Of a stretch of DNA of 64,000 bases, positions 35,572 through 44,367 are shown one piece after another. The stretch covers positions 3,224,001 through 3,288,000 of the forward strand of contig NZ_JARUND010000001.1 in NCBI RefSeq assembly GCF_036898825.1. The letters are read 5' to 3'. The DNA comes from Streptomyces sp. B21-083. GTDB taxonomy: Bacteria; Actinomycetota; Actinomycetes; Streptomycetales; Streptomycetaceae. The notes under the pieces were generated by a model. The model made no database searches. It was not told the origin of the DNA and saw only the letters and a list, made by a program, of their open reading frames with translations. Numbering within the stretch: position 1 is the first letter of the stretch; every line of letters starts with the position of its first letter. A program made the translations under genes and the position numbers.

Positions 35572-36038
35572 CTGCAACCACCCCTCCGACCTGCGGAAAC
35601 GCCAGATCATGCCGCTTCAGCCGCCACCGGTCAGCCTGGGCGCCGTCACTGAGCGCGGTCATGGCGAACAAGTCTCGCAGGTCCCGTTCCCGCCCGTCAC
35701 GACCGCCCTGCACCCTCGACCGGACGCTCCACTCCGTCGTCGACCGTGGCCGGTTTCGTTCCGGTCAGGTGATGAGACCAGCCTCGCGGGCCATGAGGGC
35801 GGCCTGGACGCGGTTGGTCACCTACCGGGGCGGACAGCGCGAACACCATCACGAGTCCCACGCGTGCGGCGGTGGCCGCCCACGGTGAGGCCCCGGTGCT
35901 GATCACCCGCGTCGCCCTACGCAGCCGGGCGCCCTGTTCCTTCTGACGATCGACGACGTCCACCCCCTACTTTCGTAGGTGGAAGCCGTCGCCGATGGAT
36001 GGATCCCATGCCGGACGCAACTTCCTAGCGTCAATTCC
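35572..36038. other. Non-coding gap with a possible response-regulator remnant
   Basis: A 467-bp stretch without an intact gene. On the minus strand, about 35767-35820, the fragment reads TNRVQAALMAREAGLI, resembling the C-terminal helix of LuxR/NarL response regulators; flanking frames are broken. A CCTAC-TTTC-GTAGG palindrome lies at 35966-35979, about 60 bp before the methyltransferase, and may be part of its promoter. Confidence 0.35.
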
Positions 36039-36788
36039 ATGACCGACCGAGCCGCCTCCCGTGCCTCCCACGACCGTGCCCCGACGCGGCGCAACGCCGA
36101 GAACTGGATGTTCCTGCTTGAGGCGGCTCGTGATCTGCGCACCACCGGTGCCATCGCCCCCAGCGGCAAGGCCCTGGCCCGGGTCCTCACCGACCCCGTA
36201 CGGGCACAGGCACCCCACCCACTGGCAGTCCTGGAAGTCGGCGCCGGCACCGGCCCTGTCACCCGGGCCCTGATACCGCGGCTGTCCCGGGGCGGCCGCC
36301 TGGACATCGTCGAGGCCAACCCGCGTTTCGCCGCGCGACTGCGCCGACTCGTCACCACGCACCCGGCCCTGACCGACCTGACGGACAGGACAGCGCAGGT
36401 GAACGTGTACGAGACCTACATCGAGCGGCTCGACACCGACCAGCGGTACGACGTCATCGTCTCCGGGCTGCCCCTGACCAACTTCGCGCCCCCGCAGGTC
36501 GAGCGCATCATGGCCCGCTACCTGGAACTCCTGCACCCCGGCGGCACGCTGACCTACTTCGCCTACCTCGGCACCCGCAGGGCCCGCGCCCTGACGGCAT
36601 CGCGGGCCGAAGCCCGCCGCCACGCCGCCGTGGACGAGATCATGCGCACCTACCAGCGCACCTACGCCACCGGCCGGAGGACGGTGTGGGCCAACATTCC
36701 GCCCGCCTACGTCTGGCAGCTGCGCCGCCCCCTCGTCGACGCGGCGCAGGCCCGGTTCGAGCCGCGGCCGGACAGATCGAGCCGGTGA
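36039..36788 (+). CDS. Class I SAM-dependent methyltransferase (phospholipid N-methyltransferase-like)
   Basis: A 249-residue methyltransferase. SAM motif I is VLEVGAGTGPVT, preceded by a TTGAIAPSGKALARVL segment typical of the PmtA/rRNA-methylase-like group, and followed by LDIVEANPRFAARLRRL and SGLPLTNFAPP. The catalytic-loop context fits lipid N-methyltransferases, but the substrate is uncertain. The ATG at 36039 gives a compact protein. Its C-terminus is encoded in the first unit of an 86-bp tandem duplication, and its stop overlaps a GTG. The next full gene is a DedA membrane protein, which could suit a lipid role. Confidence 0.78.
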   Translation: MTDRAASRASHDRAPTRRNAENWMFLLEAARDLRTTGAIAPSGKALARVLTDPVRAQAPHPLAVLEVGAGTGPVTRALIPRLSRGGRLDIVEANPRFAARLRRLVTTHPALTDLTDRTAQVNVYETYIERLDTDQRYDVIVSGLPLTNFAPPQVERIMARYLELLHPGGTLTYFAYLGTRRARALTASRAEARRHAAVDEIMRTYQRTYATGRRTVWANIPPAYVWQLRRPLVDAAQARFEPRPDRSSR

Positions 36789-36899
36789 ACGCGCTCTCCG
36801 ACATCCTCGGCCACCCCCTCGTCGACGCGGCACAGGACCGGTCCGAGCCGCGGCCGGACAGAGCGAGCCGGTGAACGCGCTCTCCGACTTCCTCGGCCA
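36728..36899 (+). repeat. 86-bp tandem duplication at the methyltransferase-DedA junction
   Basis: Unit 1 (36728-36813) and unit 2 (36814-36899) match with only a few differences. Each contains the methyltransferase tail (LVDAAQxR..EPRPDR.SR), its stop, and a GTG that begins VNALSDxLGH. The period of 86 is not a multiple of three, so the reading frame swaps between the two genes at each copy. Confidence 0.93.
36785..36874 (+). CDS. 29-codon hybrid mini-ORF produced by the duplication
   Basis: GTG at 36785 overlaps the methyltransferase stop (GTGA). The ORF starts like DedA (VNALSDILGH), ends like the methyltransferase (DRSEPRPDRASR), and its stop overlaps the DedA GTG at 36871. It is probably a by-product that keeps translational coupling; a function for the peptide is not suggested. 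Confidence 0.45.
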   Translation: MNALSDILGHPLVDAAQDRSEPRPDRASR

Positions 36900-37647
36900 C
36901 CTCTCCCCGCCCGCGGCGTACGCGGTGGTGGCCGCCGCGGTCCTGGCCGAGTCGGTCCTTCTCGTCGGTGCCTTCATCCCGAGGCTGACCCTGCTGCTGA
37001 CCGCCGGCGCGCTGGCCCGCGCCGGCCACATCAGCCTTCCCCTCGTCATCGCCGCCGCGGCCGGCGCCGTGGTGGCGGGTGACTTCCTCGCCCACCGCAC
37101 CGGCGGGTTCCTGAGCGACCGGCTGCGCGGCGGAGGCATGGGCCGTCGGATACCGGGGGCCGCCTGGCAGCAGACGGAGACGCTGATGATCCGTCACGGC
37201 GGCCGAGCGGTGTTCCTGGCCCGCTTCCTGCCGGTGGTGCGCACCCTCGCCCCGCACCTCGCGGGCGCCACCCGTCTGCCCTACCGCCGCATCGCCCCGT
37301 ACAGCGTCATCGCGGCCTGCACATGGGCCACGGCGGAGACGGGAGTCGGCTACGCCACCGCGACCTCTCTCCAGCGCGTCCTCACCCTGGGCGGTCCCGC
37401 CCTCGCCCTGGTGGCCCTGACGGCGATCGGGGGCGCGCTGCTGTGGCGACGAAGGCGCCGCCCGTCCACCGGCGATCCCGGCCCGTCTCCAGGCGAATGC
37501 GGTGGGCCGCAGCCCGGTCGGCCGCGACGCGATCCGCTCGCTCCCCGCCCCGGCGCGCGAACGCGACCCGGCAGGCCGGGAGATACCGGCCGTGCGGGGA
37601 TCGGTCCGGATCACTCCGGATCACTCCGCAGCTCTCGCTCTCGGTGA
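36871..37647 (+). CDS. DedA-family (SNARE-associated) membrane protein
   Basis: A 258-residue inner-membrane protein with about four to five hydrophobic segments. The DedA signature F-LARFLPVVRTLAPHLAGAT is present (residues about 115-135), with an N-terminal ESVLLVGAFIPRLTLLLTAG re-entrant helix. DedA proteins include undecaprenyl-phosphate or phospholipid flippases. The C-terminal 65 residues are a Pro/Arg/Gly-rich tail, longer than usual. It starts in the second unit of the tandem repeat, coupled to the hybrid mini-ORF. Confidence 0.85.
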   Translation: MNALSDFLGHLSPPAAYAVVAAAVLAESVLLVGAFIPRLTLLLTAGALARAGHISLPLVIAAAAGAVVAGDFLAHRTGGFLSDRLRGGGMGRRIPGAAWQQTETLMIRHGGRAVFLARFLPVVRTLAPHLAGATRLPYRRIAPYSVIAACTWATAETGVGYATATSLQRVLTLGGPALALVALTAIGGALLWRRRRRPSTGDPGPSPGECGGPQPGRPRRDPLAPRPGARTRPGRPGDTGRAGIGPDHSGSLRSSRSR

Positions 37648-37760
37648 CCTGCGCGTTCACTGCCAGGAACGATCGGTGGCATCACGGCGTCTCAGCCAGT
37701 GGCCGTACATACGTGCCACACTGCCTGATTCGACGCGACGCTAGGGAGCCTCCGCAGACA

Positions 37761-38483
37761 ATGACCAGCACCGCATCCACCTCGCTGGCCGGCCTCTGGG
37801 ACGAGATATTCGGCAGCCAGCCCGACCCCGACCTGTGGGTGGTGATCGCGACGATGGTGGCCGCGCTCGCCGTGATCGTCCCGCATCCCCTGTGGCGCCT
37901 CTCGCGCAACGCGATCACCATCGCGCACGAGGGCGGCCACGGTCTGGTCGCGCTGCTGACCGGCCGCACCCTCACCGGCATACGCCTGCACTCCGACACC
38001 AGCGGCCTCACGGTCAGCCGGGGCAAGCCGCACGGCCTCGGCATGATCCTCACGGCCGCCTTCGGCTACACCGCTCCCCCGCTGCTCGGCCTCGGCGGCG
38101 CCGCGCTCCTCGCCGCCGGCCACATCACGGCCCTCCTGTGGCTGGCCACGGTGCTGCTGGTGGCGATGCTGGTGATGATCCGCAACGCGTACGGCGCCCT
38201 CACGGTGTTCGTCACCGGCGGCACCTTCGTGGTGGTGTCCTGGCTCGCCGGCCCCCAGGTGCAGGCGGCGTTCGCCTACGCGGTCGTGTGGTTCCTGCTC
38301 CTGGGCGGAGTCCGCCCGGCCTTCGAACTCCAGGCCAAGCGCAGGAGGGGCGGAGCGGGCGACTCGGACGCGGACCAGTTGTCCCGACTGACACACGTAC
38401 CGGCGGGCCTGTGGCTCTTCCTGTTCCACGCGGTGAGCCTGTGCTCACTGATAGGCGGAGCCAGGTGGCTGCTGGAGGTGTAG
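37761..38483 (+). CDS. M50-like membrane zinc peptidase
   Basis: A 240-residue multi-pass membrane protein with the zinc motif HEGGH (within AITIAHEGGHGLVALLTG) at the membrane. It has about six hydrophobic helices and a second conserved element, PHGLGMILTAAFGYTAPPLL. It matches the M50B-like (DUF3267-type) group of intramembrane proteases rather than classical S2P; the third metal ligand is not certain. The ATG at 37761 lies after AGGGAGCC. Role unknown. Confidence 0.78.
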   Translation: MTSTASTSLAGLWDEIFGSQPDPDLWVVIATMVAALAVIVPHPLWRLSRNAITIAHEGGHGLVALLTGRTLTGIRLHSDTSGLTVSRGKPHGLGMILTAAFGYTAPPLLGLGGAALLAAGHITALLWLATVLLVAMLVMIRNAYGALTVFVTGGTFVVVSWLAGPQVQAAFAYAVVWFLLLGGVRPAFELQAKRRRGGAGDSDADQLSRLTHVPAGLWLFLFHAVSLCSLIGGARWLLEV

Positions 38484-38503
38484 ACGGGCCGACGGGCTAT
38501 GAC

Positions 38504-38597
38504 GCCGCCCCGCAGGGGCAGGCGCTCAGGGGCGCGGGGCTGTGTCTGTTTGCGGCTCCGCCGCGGGGCACGACCAGCCACAACGGCGCCGCACCCG
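38504..38597. repeat. Dispersed Streptomyces intergenic repeat, copy 3
   Basis: Carries the same GCCGCCCCGCAGGGGC block, an AGGGGCGCGGGGC core and a CCAGCCACAACGGCGCCGC tail as the copy at 26142. An additional TTTGCGGCTCCGCCGCGGGG hairpin is inserted. It lies between the protease and aroA. Confidence 0.65.
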
Positions 38598-38625
38598 AAG
38601 AACGACCGCCCACTAAAGTAAACCT

Positions 38626-39975
38626 ATGGCCCCGAACCCCGCAGACACCGCCCTCTGGCCCGCCCCGCACGCGACCGGAGCCGTCGACGCGACGGTCCAC
38701 GTGCCCGGGTCCAAGTCCGTCACCAACCGCGCCCTCATCCTCGCCGCCCTCGCCTCGGAGCCCGGCTGGCTGCGCCGCCCGCTCCGTTCCCGCGACACCC
38801 TCCTGATGGCGGGCGCCCTGCGCACGATGGGCGTCGGCATCGAGGAGACGGTGTCATCGAGTTCCTCCGTCGCGGGAGGCCCGGGAGACCCCGGCGGTTC
38901 CGGCGAGGCCTGGCGCGTGATCCCCTCCGGTCTGCACGGCCCCGCCACCGTCGACGTCGGCAACGCCGGCACCGTGATGCGCTTCCTGCCCCCGGTCGCC
39001 GCCCTCGCCGACGGCCCCATCCGCTTCGACGGCGATCCACGTTCGTACGAGCGTCCGCTGCACGGCGTGATCGACGGCCTGCGCGCCCTCGGCGCCCGCA
39101 TCGACGACGACGGGCGCGGCGCGCTCCCGCTGACGGTGCACGGCAGCGGCGCCCTCGACGGCGGCCCGGTGTCGATCGACGCGTCCTCGTCGTCCCAGTT
39201 CGTGAGCGCCCTGCTCCTCTCCGCGCCGCGCTTCAACCAGGGCGTAGAGGTCCGCCACACCGGCGCGACCCTGCCCTCGCTCCCCCACATCCGTATGACC
39301 GTCGACATGCTGCGCGCGGTCGGCGCCCAGGTGGACACCCCCGAGTCGGGCGGCGAGCCGAACGTCTGGCGGGTCACCCCGGGCGCGCTGCTCGGCCGGG
39401 ACCTGACCATCGAGCCGGACCTCTCCAACGCCCAGCCGTTCCTGGCGGCGGCCCTGGTGACCGGCGGCAGGGTGACGATCCCCGACTGGCCGGCCCGCAC
39501 CACCCAGCCCGGCGACCGGCTCCGCGAGATCTTCACGGAGATGGGCGGCTCCTGCGAACTCACCGAGTACGGGCTGGAGTTCACGGGCTCCGGGTCGATC
39601 CACGGCATCGACGTGGACCTGAGCGAGGTCGGCGAGCTGACCCCGGGCATCGCGGCGGTCGCCGCCCTCGCGGACTCCCCCTCCACCCTCACAGGGGTGG
39701 CCCATCTGCGCCTCCACGAGACGGACCGCCTCGCGGCCCTGACCAAGGAGATCAACGAACTCGGCGGCGACGTGACCGAGACGGCCGACGGCCTGCACAT
39801 CCGCCCGCGCCCCCTGCACGGCGGCACCTTCCACACGTACGAGGACCACCGGATGGCGACGGCCGGCGCGATCATCGGTCTGGCGGTGAAGGGCGTACGG
39901 ATCGAGAACGTGGCGACGACGGCGAAGACCCTCCCGGACTTCCCCGATCTGTGGGCCGGAATGCTCGGGAACTGA
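38626..39975 (+). CDS. aroA: 3-phosphoshikimate 1-carboxyvinyltransferase (EPSP synthase)
   Basis: A 449-residue enzyme of the shikimate pathway that transfers the enolpyruvyl group from PEP to shikimate-3-phosphate. The N-terminal [17 protein letters not shown], the [20 protein letters not shown] glycine-rich loop and the late [17 protein letters not shown] segment are diagnostic. A mildly longer loop around residues 85-100 ([19 protein letters not shown]) is inserted relative to E. coli. It lies 16 bp before rsgA and is likely cotranscribed with it. Confidence 0.96.
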   Translation: MAPNPADTALWPAPHATGAVDATVHVPGSKSVTNRALILAALASEPGWLRRPLRSRDTLLMAGALRTMGVGIEETVSSSSSVAGGPGDPGGSGEAWRVIPSGLHGPATVDVGNAGTVMRFLPPVAALADGPIRFDGDPRSYERPLHGVIDGLRALGARIDDDGRGALPLTVHGSGALDGGPVSIDASSSSQFVSALLLSAPRFNQGVEVRHTGATLPSLPHIRMTVDMLRAVGAQVDTPESGGEPNVWRVTPGALLGRDLTIEPDLSNAQPFLAAALVTGGRVTIPDWPARTTQPGDRLREIFTEMGGSCELTEYGLEFTGSGSIHGIDVDLSEVGELTPGIAAVAALADSPSTLTGVAHLRLHETDRLAALTKEINELGGDVTETADGLHIRPRPLHGGTFHTYEDHRMATAGAIIGLAVKGVRIENVATTAKTLPDFPDLWAGMLGN

Positions 39976-39991
39976 CGGGCGGACCGGAATC

Positions 39992-41002
39992 ATGCGCCGC
40001 TACGGCAAGAACACCGACGAGGACGACATCCGCTCCCGCCCGAACCGCAAGGGCAACCGACCCCGTACGAACATCCGCCCGAAGCACGAGGACGCGGCCG
40101 ACGGCATGGTCCTCACCGTCGACCGGGGCCGGCTGACCGTCCTGGTCGACGACCGGATCGTCATGGCGATGAAGGCCCGCGAACTGGGCCGAAAGGCCGC
40201 GGTGGTCGGCGACCACGTTGCCGTCATCGGCGACCTCTCCGGCAAGAAGGACACCCTGGCCCGTATCGTCCGTATCGGGGAGCGCACCTCGCTCCTGCGC
40301 CGCACGGCGGACGACGACGACCCCTACGAGCGGGTGGTCGTGGCCAACGCCGACCAACTGGCCATCGTCACCGCCCTGGCCGACCCGGAACCCCGCCCCC
40401 GTCTGATCGACCGCTGCCTGGTGGCGGCCTACGCCGGCGGCCTGACCCCGCTCCTGGTCCTGACCAAGTCGGACCTGTCCCCGCCCGACAAGCTCCTGGA
40501 GCTGTACGGCGCCCTGGACATCCCGTACGTCGTCACGAGCCGCCCGGAGCTGGAGAGCGGGGCCGCCGTGGCCCGCGTACGCGAGCAGCTGGACGGCAAG
40601 ATCACGGCGTTCGTCGGCCACTCAGGCGTGGGCAAGACGACCCTGGTCAACGCCCTGGTGCCGAACGACCAGCGGCGCTCGACAGGACACGTCAACGCGG
40701 TCACGGGCCGGGGCCGGCACACCACCACCTCCGCCCTCGCCCTTCCCCTCTCGGGCGACGCGGGCTGGGTGGTCGACACCCCGGGCGTACGTTCGTTCGG
40801 GCTGCACCATGTCGACCCGTCCCTCGTGATCCACGCCTTCCCCGACCTGGAACCGGGTACGGAGGGCTGCCCGCGCGCGTGCAGTCACGACGAGCCCGAC
40901 TGCGCGCTGGACGAGTGGGTGGAGAAGGGGCACGCCGACCCTGCACGCCTCTACTCCCTGCGGCGACTGCTGTCGACAAGGGAGCGAACAGAGGGCGACT
41001 GA
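39992..41002 (+). CDS. rsgA: Ribosome small subunit GTPase RsgA
   Basis: A 336-residue circularly permuted GTPase that assists late 30S maturation. G4 (LTKSDL) comes before G1 (GHSGVGKTTLVNAL), and G3 is DTPGVRSFGL. The N-terminal OB domain and the C-terminal zinc finger (CPRACSHDEPDCAL) are intact. The basic N-terminus RSRPNRKGNRPRTNIRPK suits RNA binding. Close spacing to aroA. Confidence 0.95.
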   Translation: MRRYGKNTDEDDIRSRPNRKGNRPRTNIRPKHEDAADGMVLTVDRGRLTVLVDDRIVMAMKARELGRKAAVVGDHVAVIGDLSGKKDTLARIVRIGERTSLLRRTADDDDPYERVVVANADQLAIVTALADPEPRPRLIDRCLVAAYAGGLTPLLVLTKSDLSPPDKLLELYGALDIPYVVTSRPELESGAAVARVREQLDGKITAFVGHSGVGKTTLVNALVPNDQRRSTGHVNAVTGRGRHTTTSALALPLSGDAGWVVDTPGVRSFGLHHVDPSLVIHAFPDLEPGTEGCPRACSHDEPDCALDEWVEKGHADPARLYSLRRLLSTRERTEGD

Positions 41003-41106
41003 CCTCCGCGTTGTTTGGCCGCGGCGAGAGCCGGTAAGTGCATAATCGCACCGAGCCGGATCCGAGCGTGACGAAGCGGTCGACGTGGTACACGGGAGGA
41101 CAGGAC

Positions 41107-41430
41107 ATGGCGTGGCTGCTGGTCGTTGTGGCGGGACTCCTCGAAACCGGCTTCGCCGTCTGCCTGAAGCTGTCCCACGGTTTCACCCGTCTGTGGCCGA
41201 CGGTCGCGTTCTGCGTGTTCGCCCTCGGCAGCTTCGGCCTGCTGACGCTCTCCCTGAAGAAGCTCGACGTGGGCCCGGCGTACGCGGTGTGGACCGGCAT
41301 CGGCGCGGCGGGCACCACGATCTACGGGATGATCTTCCTCGACGACCTGGTGTCCGTCCTGAAGATCGTCTCGATCAGCCTGGTGATCATCGGCGTGATC
41401 GGCCTGCAGCTGTCGGGCTCGTCCCACTGA
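41107..41430 (+). CDS. Small multidrug resistance (SMR) family transporter, SugE/Gdx-like
   Basis: A 107-residue four-helix membrane protein. The essential glutamate is in VVAGLLETGFAV (residue 14), and LKLSHGFTRLWPT is the helix 1-2 motif that marks the SugE/Gdx branch, many of which export guanidinium, rather than EmrE. ATG at 41107 with GGGAGGAC upstream. No guanidine riboswitch was recognised in the leader. It faces a convergent TetR gene 23 bp away that may or may not regulate it. Confidence 0.88.
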   Translation: MAWLLVVVAGLLETGFAVCLKLSHGFTRLWPTVAFCVFALGSFGLLTLSLKKLDVGPAYAVWTGIGAAGTTIYGMIFLDDLVSVLKIVSISLVIIGVIGLQLSGSSH

Positions 41431-41453
41431 CCGCACCGGCCGCACCCGCCCCC

Positions 41454-42083
41454 TCAGTGCCACACAACAACGTCCGAGGGCTGTAACACGCTCCGTACGA
41501 GATCGGCGACACCACCCTCCCCCGGGGGCGCGGCGACGCAGGACAGGGCGAGCCTGACGGCCAGTTCGCAGGTACGGGACATCTCGGCGACGTCCGCCTT
41601 GGCCGCGCCGACGCCGGACAGCACGGTCACGGCACGGTCCCGGACGAGCGCCACGAAGTCACCGGGCGAGGGCAACGGCCCGTCGGCCCGCCGCTGCGCG
41701 GGCACGGCGGCGGCGGACGGCACGGCGGACAGCGTCGGCGAGGGCAGCCGTTCACTCCAGCAGCCGGTCAGCAGGGCCCGCACCAGGACGCTGTCGCGGG
41801 CGGCCGACGCGGTCCACTCGGCGGCCGCGGTGAGCCGTTCCCGCGCTCCGGCACCCGGGTCGGCGGGCCCGGTCAGCGCCCGCTCGACGCCCGCGAGGTA
41901 GGCGTCGGCCTCTCTGCGGACCAGGGCCCGGGCGAGCCCCTCCTTGCTGCCGAACTCGTTGTACAGCGTCTGCCTGGACACTCCGGCCGCCGCCGCGACG
42001 TCGACCATGCGCACCGCGGACCACGGACGGCGCGCGAGCGCCGTGTATGCGGCGTCCAGCAAGGAATCCCGCGCTGCAGGCAT
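41454..42083 (-). CDS. TetR-family transcriptional regulator
   Basis: A 209-residue repressor. The N-terminal helix-turn-helix is VDVAAAAGVSRQTLYNEFG (about residues 26-44). The C-terminal ligand domain is helical and of unknown specificity. I chose the ATG at 42083 (MPAARDSLLDAA). Codon 200 (41484-41486) is TTA, so full-length translation should depend on bldA. It lies convergent to the SMR gene and divergent from hisN. Confidence 0.88.
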   Translation of the reverse strand: MPAARDSLLDAAYTALARRPWSAVRMVDVAAAAGVSRQTLYNEFGSKEGLARALVRREADAYLAGVERALTGPADPGAGARERLTAAAEWTASAARDSVLVRALLTGCWSERLPSPTLSAVPSAAAVPAQRRADGPLPSPGDFVALVRDRAVTVLSGVGAAKADVAEMSRTCELAVRLALSCVAAPPGEGGVADLVRSVLQPSDVVVWH

Positions 42084-42308
42084 GATCCGCCTCCCAGGGT
42101 CGAGCGGCTCTGGGCCCAGGTTTGACGCGCACGGAGTCACTGTCAAGGGTTCGCGACAGCACCGGGGGGCGCGTATCGACATTCGCACCCCGCCCCCGAG
42201 CCGACAGCTGCCGACAGCGGGGAGCACCGGGAGCACCGGTCAACCGGGGGCAATCGCACCCGCTGCCCCCTGTAGCCCTGCGACAGCCTCGAAAGATACG
42301 GTTCGCCT

Positions 42309-43109
42309 ATGCCCGACTATCTCGATGACCTGCGCCTTGCCCACGTCCTCGCGGACGCTGCCGACGCCACGACCATGGGCCGGTTCAAGGCACTCGACCT
42401 CAAGGTCGAGACGAAGCCGGACATGACGCCGGTCAGCGAGGCGGACAAATCGACCGAGGAACTGATCCGGGGCCAGTTGCAGCGCGCCCGCCCGCGCGAC
42501 GCGATCCTCGGCGAGGAGTACGGCGTCGAGGGCACCGGCCCGCGCCGCTGGGTGATCGACCCGATCGACGGCACCAAGAACTACGTCCGCGGGGTGCCCG
42601 TCTGGGCCACGCTGATCTCTCTGATGGAGGCGGGCGAGGGCGGCTTCCAGCCGGTGGTCGGCCTGGTCTCCGCGCCCGCTCTGGGCCGCCGCTGGTGGGC
42701 GGCGAAGGGCCACGGCGCCTTCACCGGCCGCAGTCTCTCCTCGTCGTCCCGGCTGCGCGTCTCGGACGTCTCGAAGATGACGGACGCGTCGTTCGCGTAC
42801 TCGTCACTGACCGGCTGGGAGGACCGCGGTGCACTGGGCGGCTTCCTCGACCTGACCCGCGAGGTGTGGCGCACGCGCGCGTACGGCGACTTCTGGCCGT
42901 ACATGATGGTCGCCGAGGGCTCGATCGACATCTGCGCGGAGCCGGAGCTGTCCCTGTGGGACATGGCGGCCAACGCGATCATCGTCACGGAGGCCGGCGG
43001 CACCTTCACCGGCCTCGACGGCCGCCCGGGCCCCCACAGCGGAGACGCGGCGGCATCCAACGGCCACCTTCACGACGAGATGCTGGGATACCTGAACCAG
43101 CGCTACTGA
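42309..43109 (+). CDS. hisN: Inositol-monophosphatase-family phosphatase, probable histidinol-phosphatase
   Basis: A 266-residue Mg-dependent phosphatase. Motif 1 is [20 protein letters not shown] with [10 protein letters not shown], and motif 2 is [17 protein letters not shown]. The orthologue in S. coelicolor was identified as the histidinol-phosphate phosphatase that completes histidine synthesis, so hisN is the likely function, but inositol phosphatase activity cannot be excluded from sequence. ATG at 42309, weak ribosome-binding site. Confidence 0.85.
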   Translation: MPDYLDDLRLAHVLADAADATTMGRFKALDLKVETKPDMTPVSEADKSTEELIRGQLQRARPRDAILGEEYGVEGTGPRRWVIDPIDGTKNYVRGVPVWATLISLMEAGEGGFQPVVGLVSAPALGRRWWAAKGHGAFTGRSLSSSSRLRVSDVSKMTDASFAYSSLTGWEDRGALGGFLDLTREVWRTRAYGDFWPYMMVAEGSIDICAEPELSLWDMAANAIIVTEAGGTFTGLDGRPGPHSGDAAASNGHLHDEMLGYLNQRY

Positions 43110-43166
43110 TCCTTCCCCTGCCCCCTTGTTGACCGTCGCTTTACCTGCCACTCTGAAGTTCCCCCC

Positions 43167-43195
43167 ACTTGTGAACTTGTGAAATCCTGAACAAG
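43167..43195. promoter_or_regulatory. Tandem ACTTGTGA repeat upstream of the CBS gene
   Basis: ACTTGTGA occurs twice in direct tandem (43167-43182); CTTGT of the second copy forms an inverted repeat with ACAAG at 43191-43195. It lies about 55-80 bp before the CBS start and could be an operator; no regulator is assigned. Confidence 0.35.
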
Positions 43196-43247
43196 ACAGT
43201 GACCAGGTGTCCAGGGGAGGGAACTCTCTAGGAGGTGGCTCCACCCC

Positions 43248-43652
43248 ATGCTCGTACGCGACGCCATGAGCTCCGTGGTCCTCACCATCGGCCCCGATCA
43301 CACACTCCGCCAGGCCGCCACTCTGATGGCCGCGCGGCGGGTCGGCGCGGCGGTGGTCCTCGACCCGGACGCCGGCGGAATCGGCATCCTGACCGAACGC
43401 GACATCCTCAACTCCGTAGGCCTCGGCCAGAGCCCCGACACGGAACGCACCCACGCCCACACCACCGACGACGTCGTCTTCGCCGCCCCCTCCTGGACCC
43501 TGGAGGACGCCGCGCACGCGATGGCCCACGGCGGCTTCCGCCATCTCATCGTCCTGGACGGCGGCGAGCCCGTGGGCATCGTCTCGGTCCGCGACATCAT
43601 CCGCTGCTGGGCCCCGGTACGCCGCGCCGCGCGGCAGCACGCGACCGCCTGA
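43248..43652 (+). CDS. Tandem CBS-domain protein
   Basis: A 134-residue protein made only of two CBS motifs (MLVRDAMSSVVLTIGPDHTL and a second VFAAPSWTLEDAAHAMAHGG), which normally form one Bateman module binding adenosine nucleotides such as AMP or ATP. ATG at 43248 with a strong AGGAGG site about 15 bp upstream. Usually a stand-alone energy sensor in Streptomyces; partner unknown. Confidence 0.9.
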   Translation: MLVRDAMSSVVLTIGPDHTLRQAATLMAARRVGAAVVLDPDAGGIGILTERDILNSVGLGQSPDTERTHAHTTDDVVFAAPSWTLEDAAHAMAHGGFRHLIVLDGGEPVGIVSVRDIIRCWAPVRRAARQHATA

Positions 43653-43664
43653 CCGGGGAAAACA

Positions 43665-43702
43665 CCGAGGGCCGAAGTCCTTTGTCGGACTCCGGCCCTC
43701 GG
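43665..43702. terminator. Terminator between the CBS gene and initiator tRNA
   Basis: A 16-base stem (43665-43680 with 43687-43702) with one mismatch and a 6-base loop ends both the CBS transcript and the convergent tRNA transcript. Confidence 0.85.
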
Positions 43703-43709
43703 CCTCAAG

Positions 43710-43783
43710 TAGCGGGGACAGGATTTGAACCTGCGACCTCTGGGTTATGAGCCCAGCGAGCTACCGAGCTGCTCCACCCCGCG
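43710..43783 (-). tRNA. tRNA-fMet (CAT), initiator, copy 1
   Basis: A 74-base cloverleaf with anticodon CAT (loop CTCATAA). The initiator hallmarks are three consecutive G-C pairs in the anticodon stem (GGG/CCC) and a mismatch at the end of the acceptor stem. CCA is not encoded. The sequence is identical to the copy at 48948-49021. Confidence 0.95.
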
Positions 43784-43922
43784 TCGGTAAACCCGACGTT
43801 ACGCCAGCCCCACCCACCGAGGCAAATCGCTTACCCGGCCTGGGGGCACAGCGGTACGGCGGTACGGGGGTACAGCCGTGAACGCCAAGCGGTGATCACG
43901 AGCTCGATGCAGGTCACGGGGG

Positions 43923-44282
43923 CTACGGCAGTGCGGTGTTCGGGTGCGGCTGGGCCTGGAGCCGTTCGCGCAGGTCAACCTCCTCGGCCTTGAGCGGCTC
44001 CCCGGGCTGGCGGATGCCTACGAGGTTGAGGCGAAGGGGCAGGCCCTTGTCCACCGCGACGGCGAAGGTGAGCATGTCGCCGTCGACGGCCTTCGGCCGT
44101 CCTCCGTGGTGCCCGGCTCGGCCGCGTTGCGCGCGAGGCGCTTGAGCTCGTGCACCCAGAACGTCCTGGCGTAGCCGATGCGGACCGGGCGCTCGGCGTG
44201 GGGCGCGGGAACCACGGCGAGCGCCGGGCCCTGCTTCCACACGCGGCCAGGATGCCGGTCGGCCAGTGGAGGGGTCTTTCAT
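43923..44282 (-). pseudogene. Frameshifted gene of unknown function
   Basis: One frame from 44242 reads RIGYARTFWVHELKRLARNA and then runs into low-quality sequence. The adjoining frame continues with GDMLTFAVAVDKGLPLRLNL and ends PHPNTALP. Together they look like one protein of about 110 residues broken by a frameshift near 44090, and the possible start MKDPSTG at 44282 would need another shift. No family recognised. It fills most of the 584-bp gap between the tRNA and the next gene. Confidence 0.5.
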
Positions 44283-44367
44283 CGTTACTCCGTGCTGGGG
44301 GCGGGCCGCCTGCGGCAGCTGTGAAAATCGCTGTCCGATTGTCGGAAGGCGGTGATAGAGAGTCCGG

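Noticed and set aside
41003..41106. Possible guanidine riboswitch before the SMR gene
   Set aside because: I could not find the conserved ACGR-loop hairpin pair or guanidine-I core.
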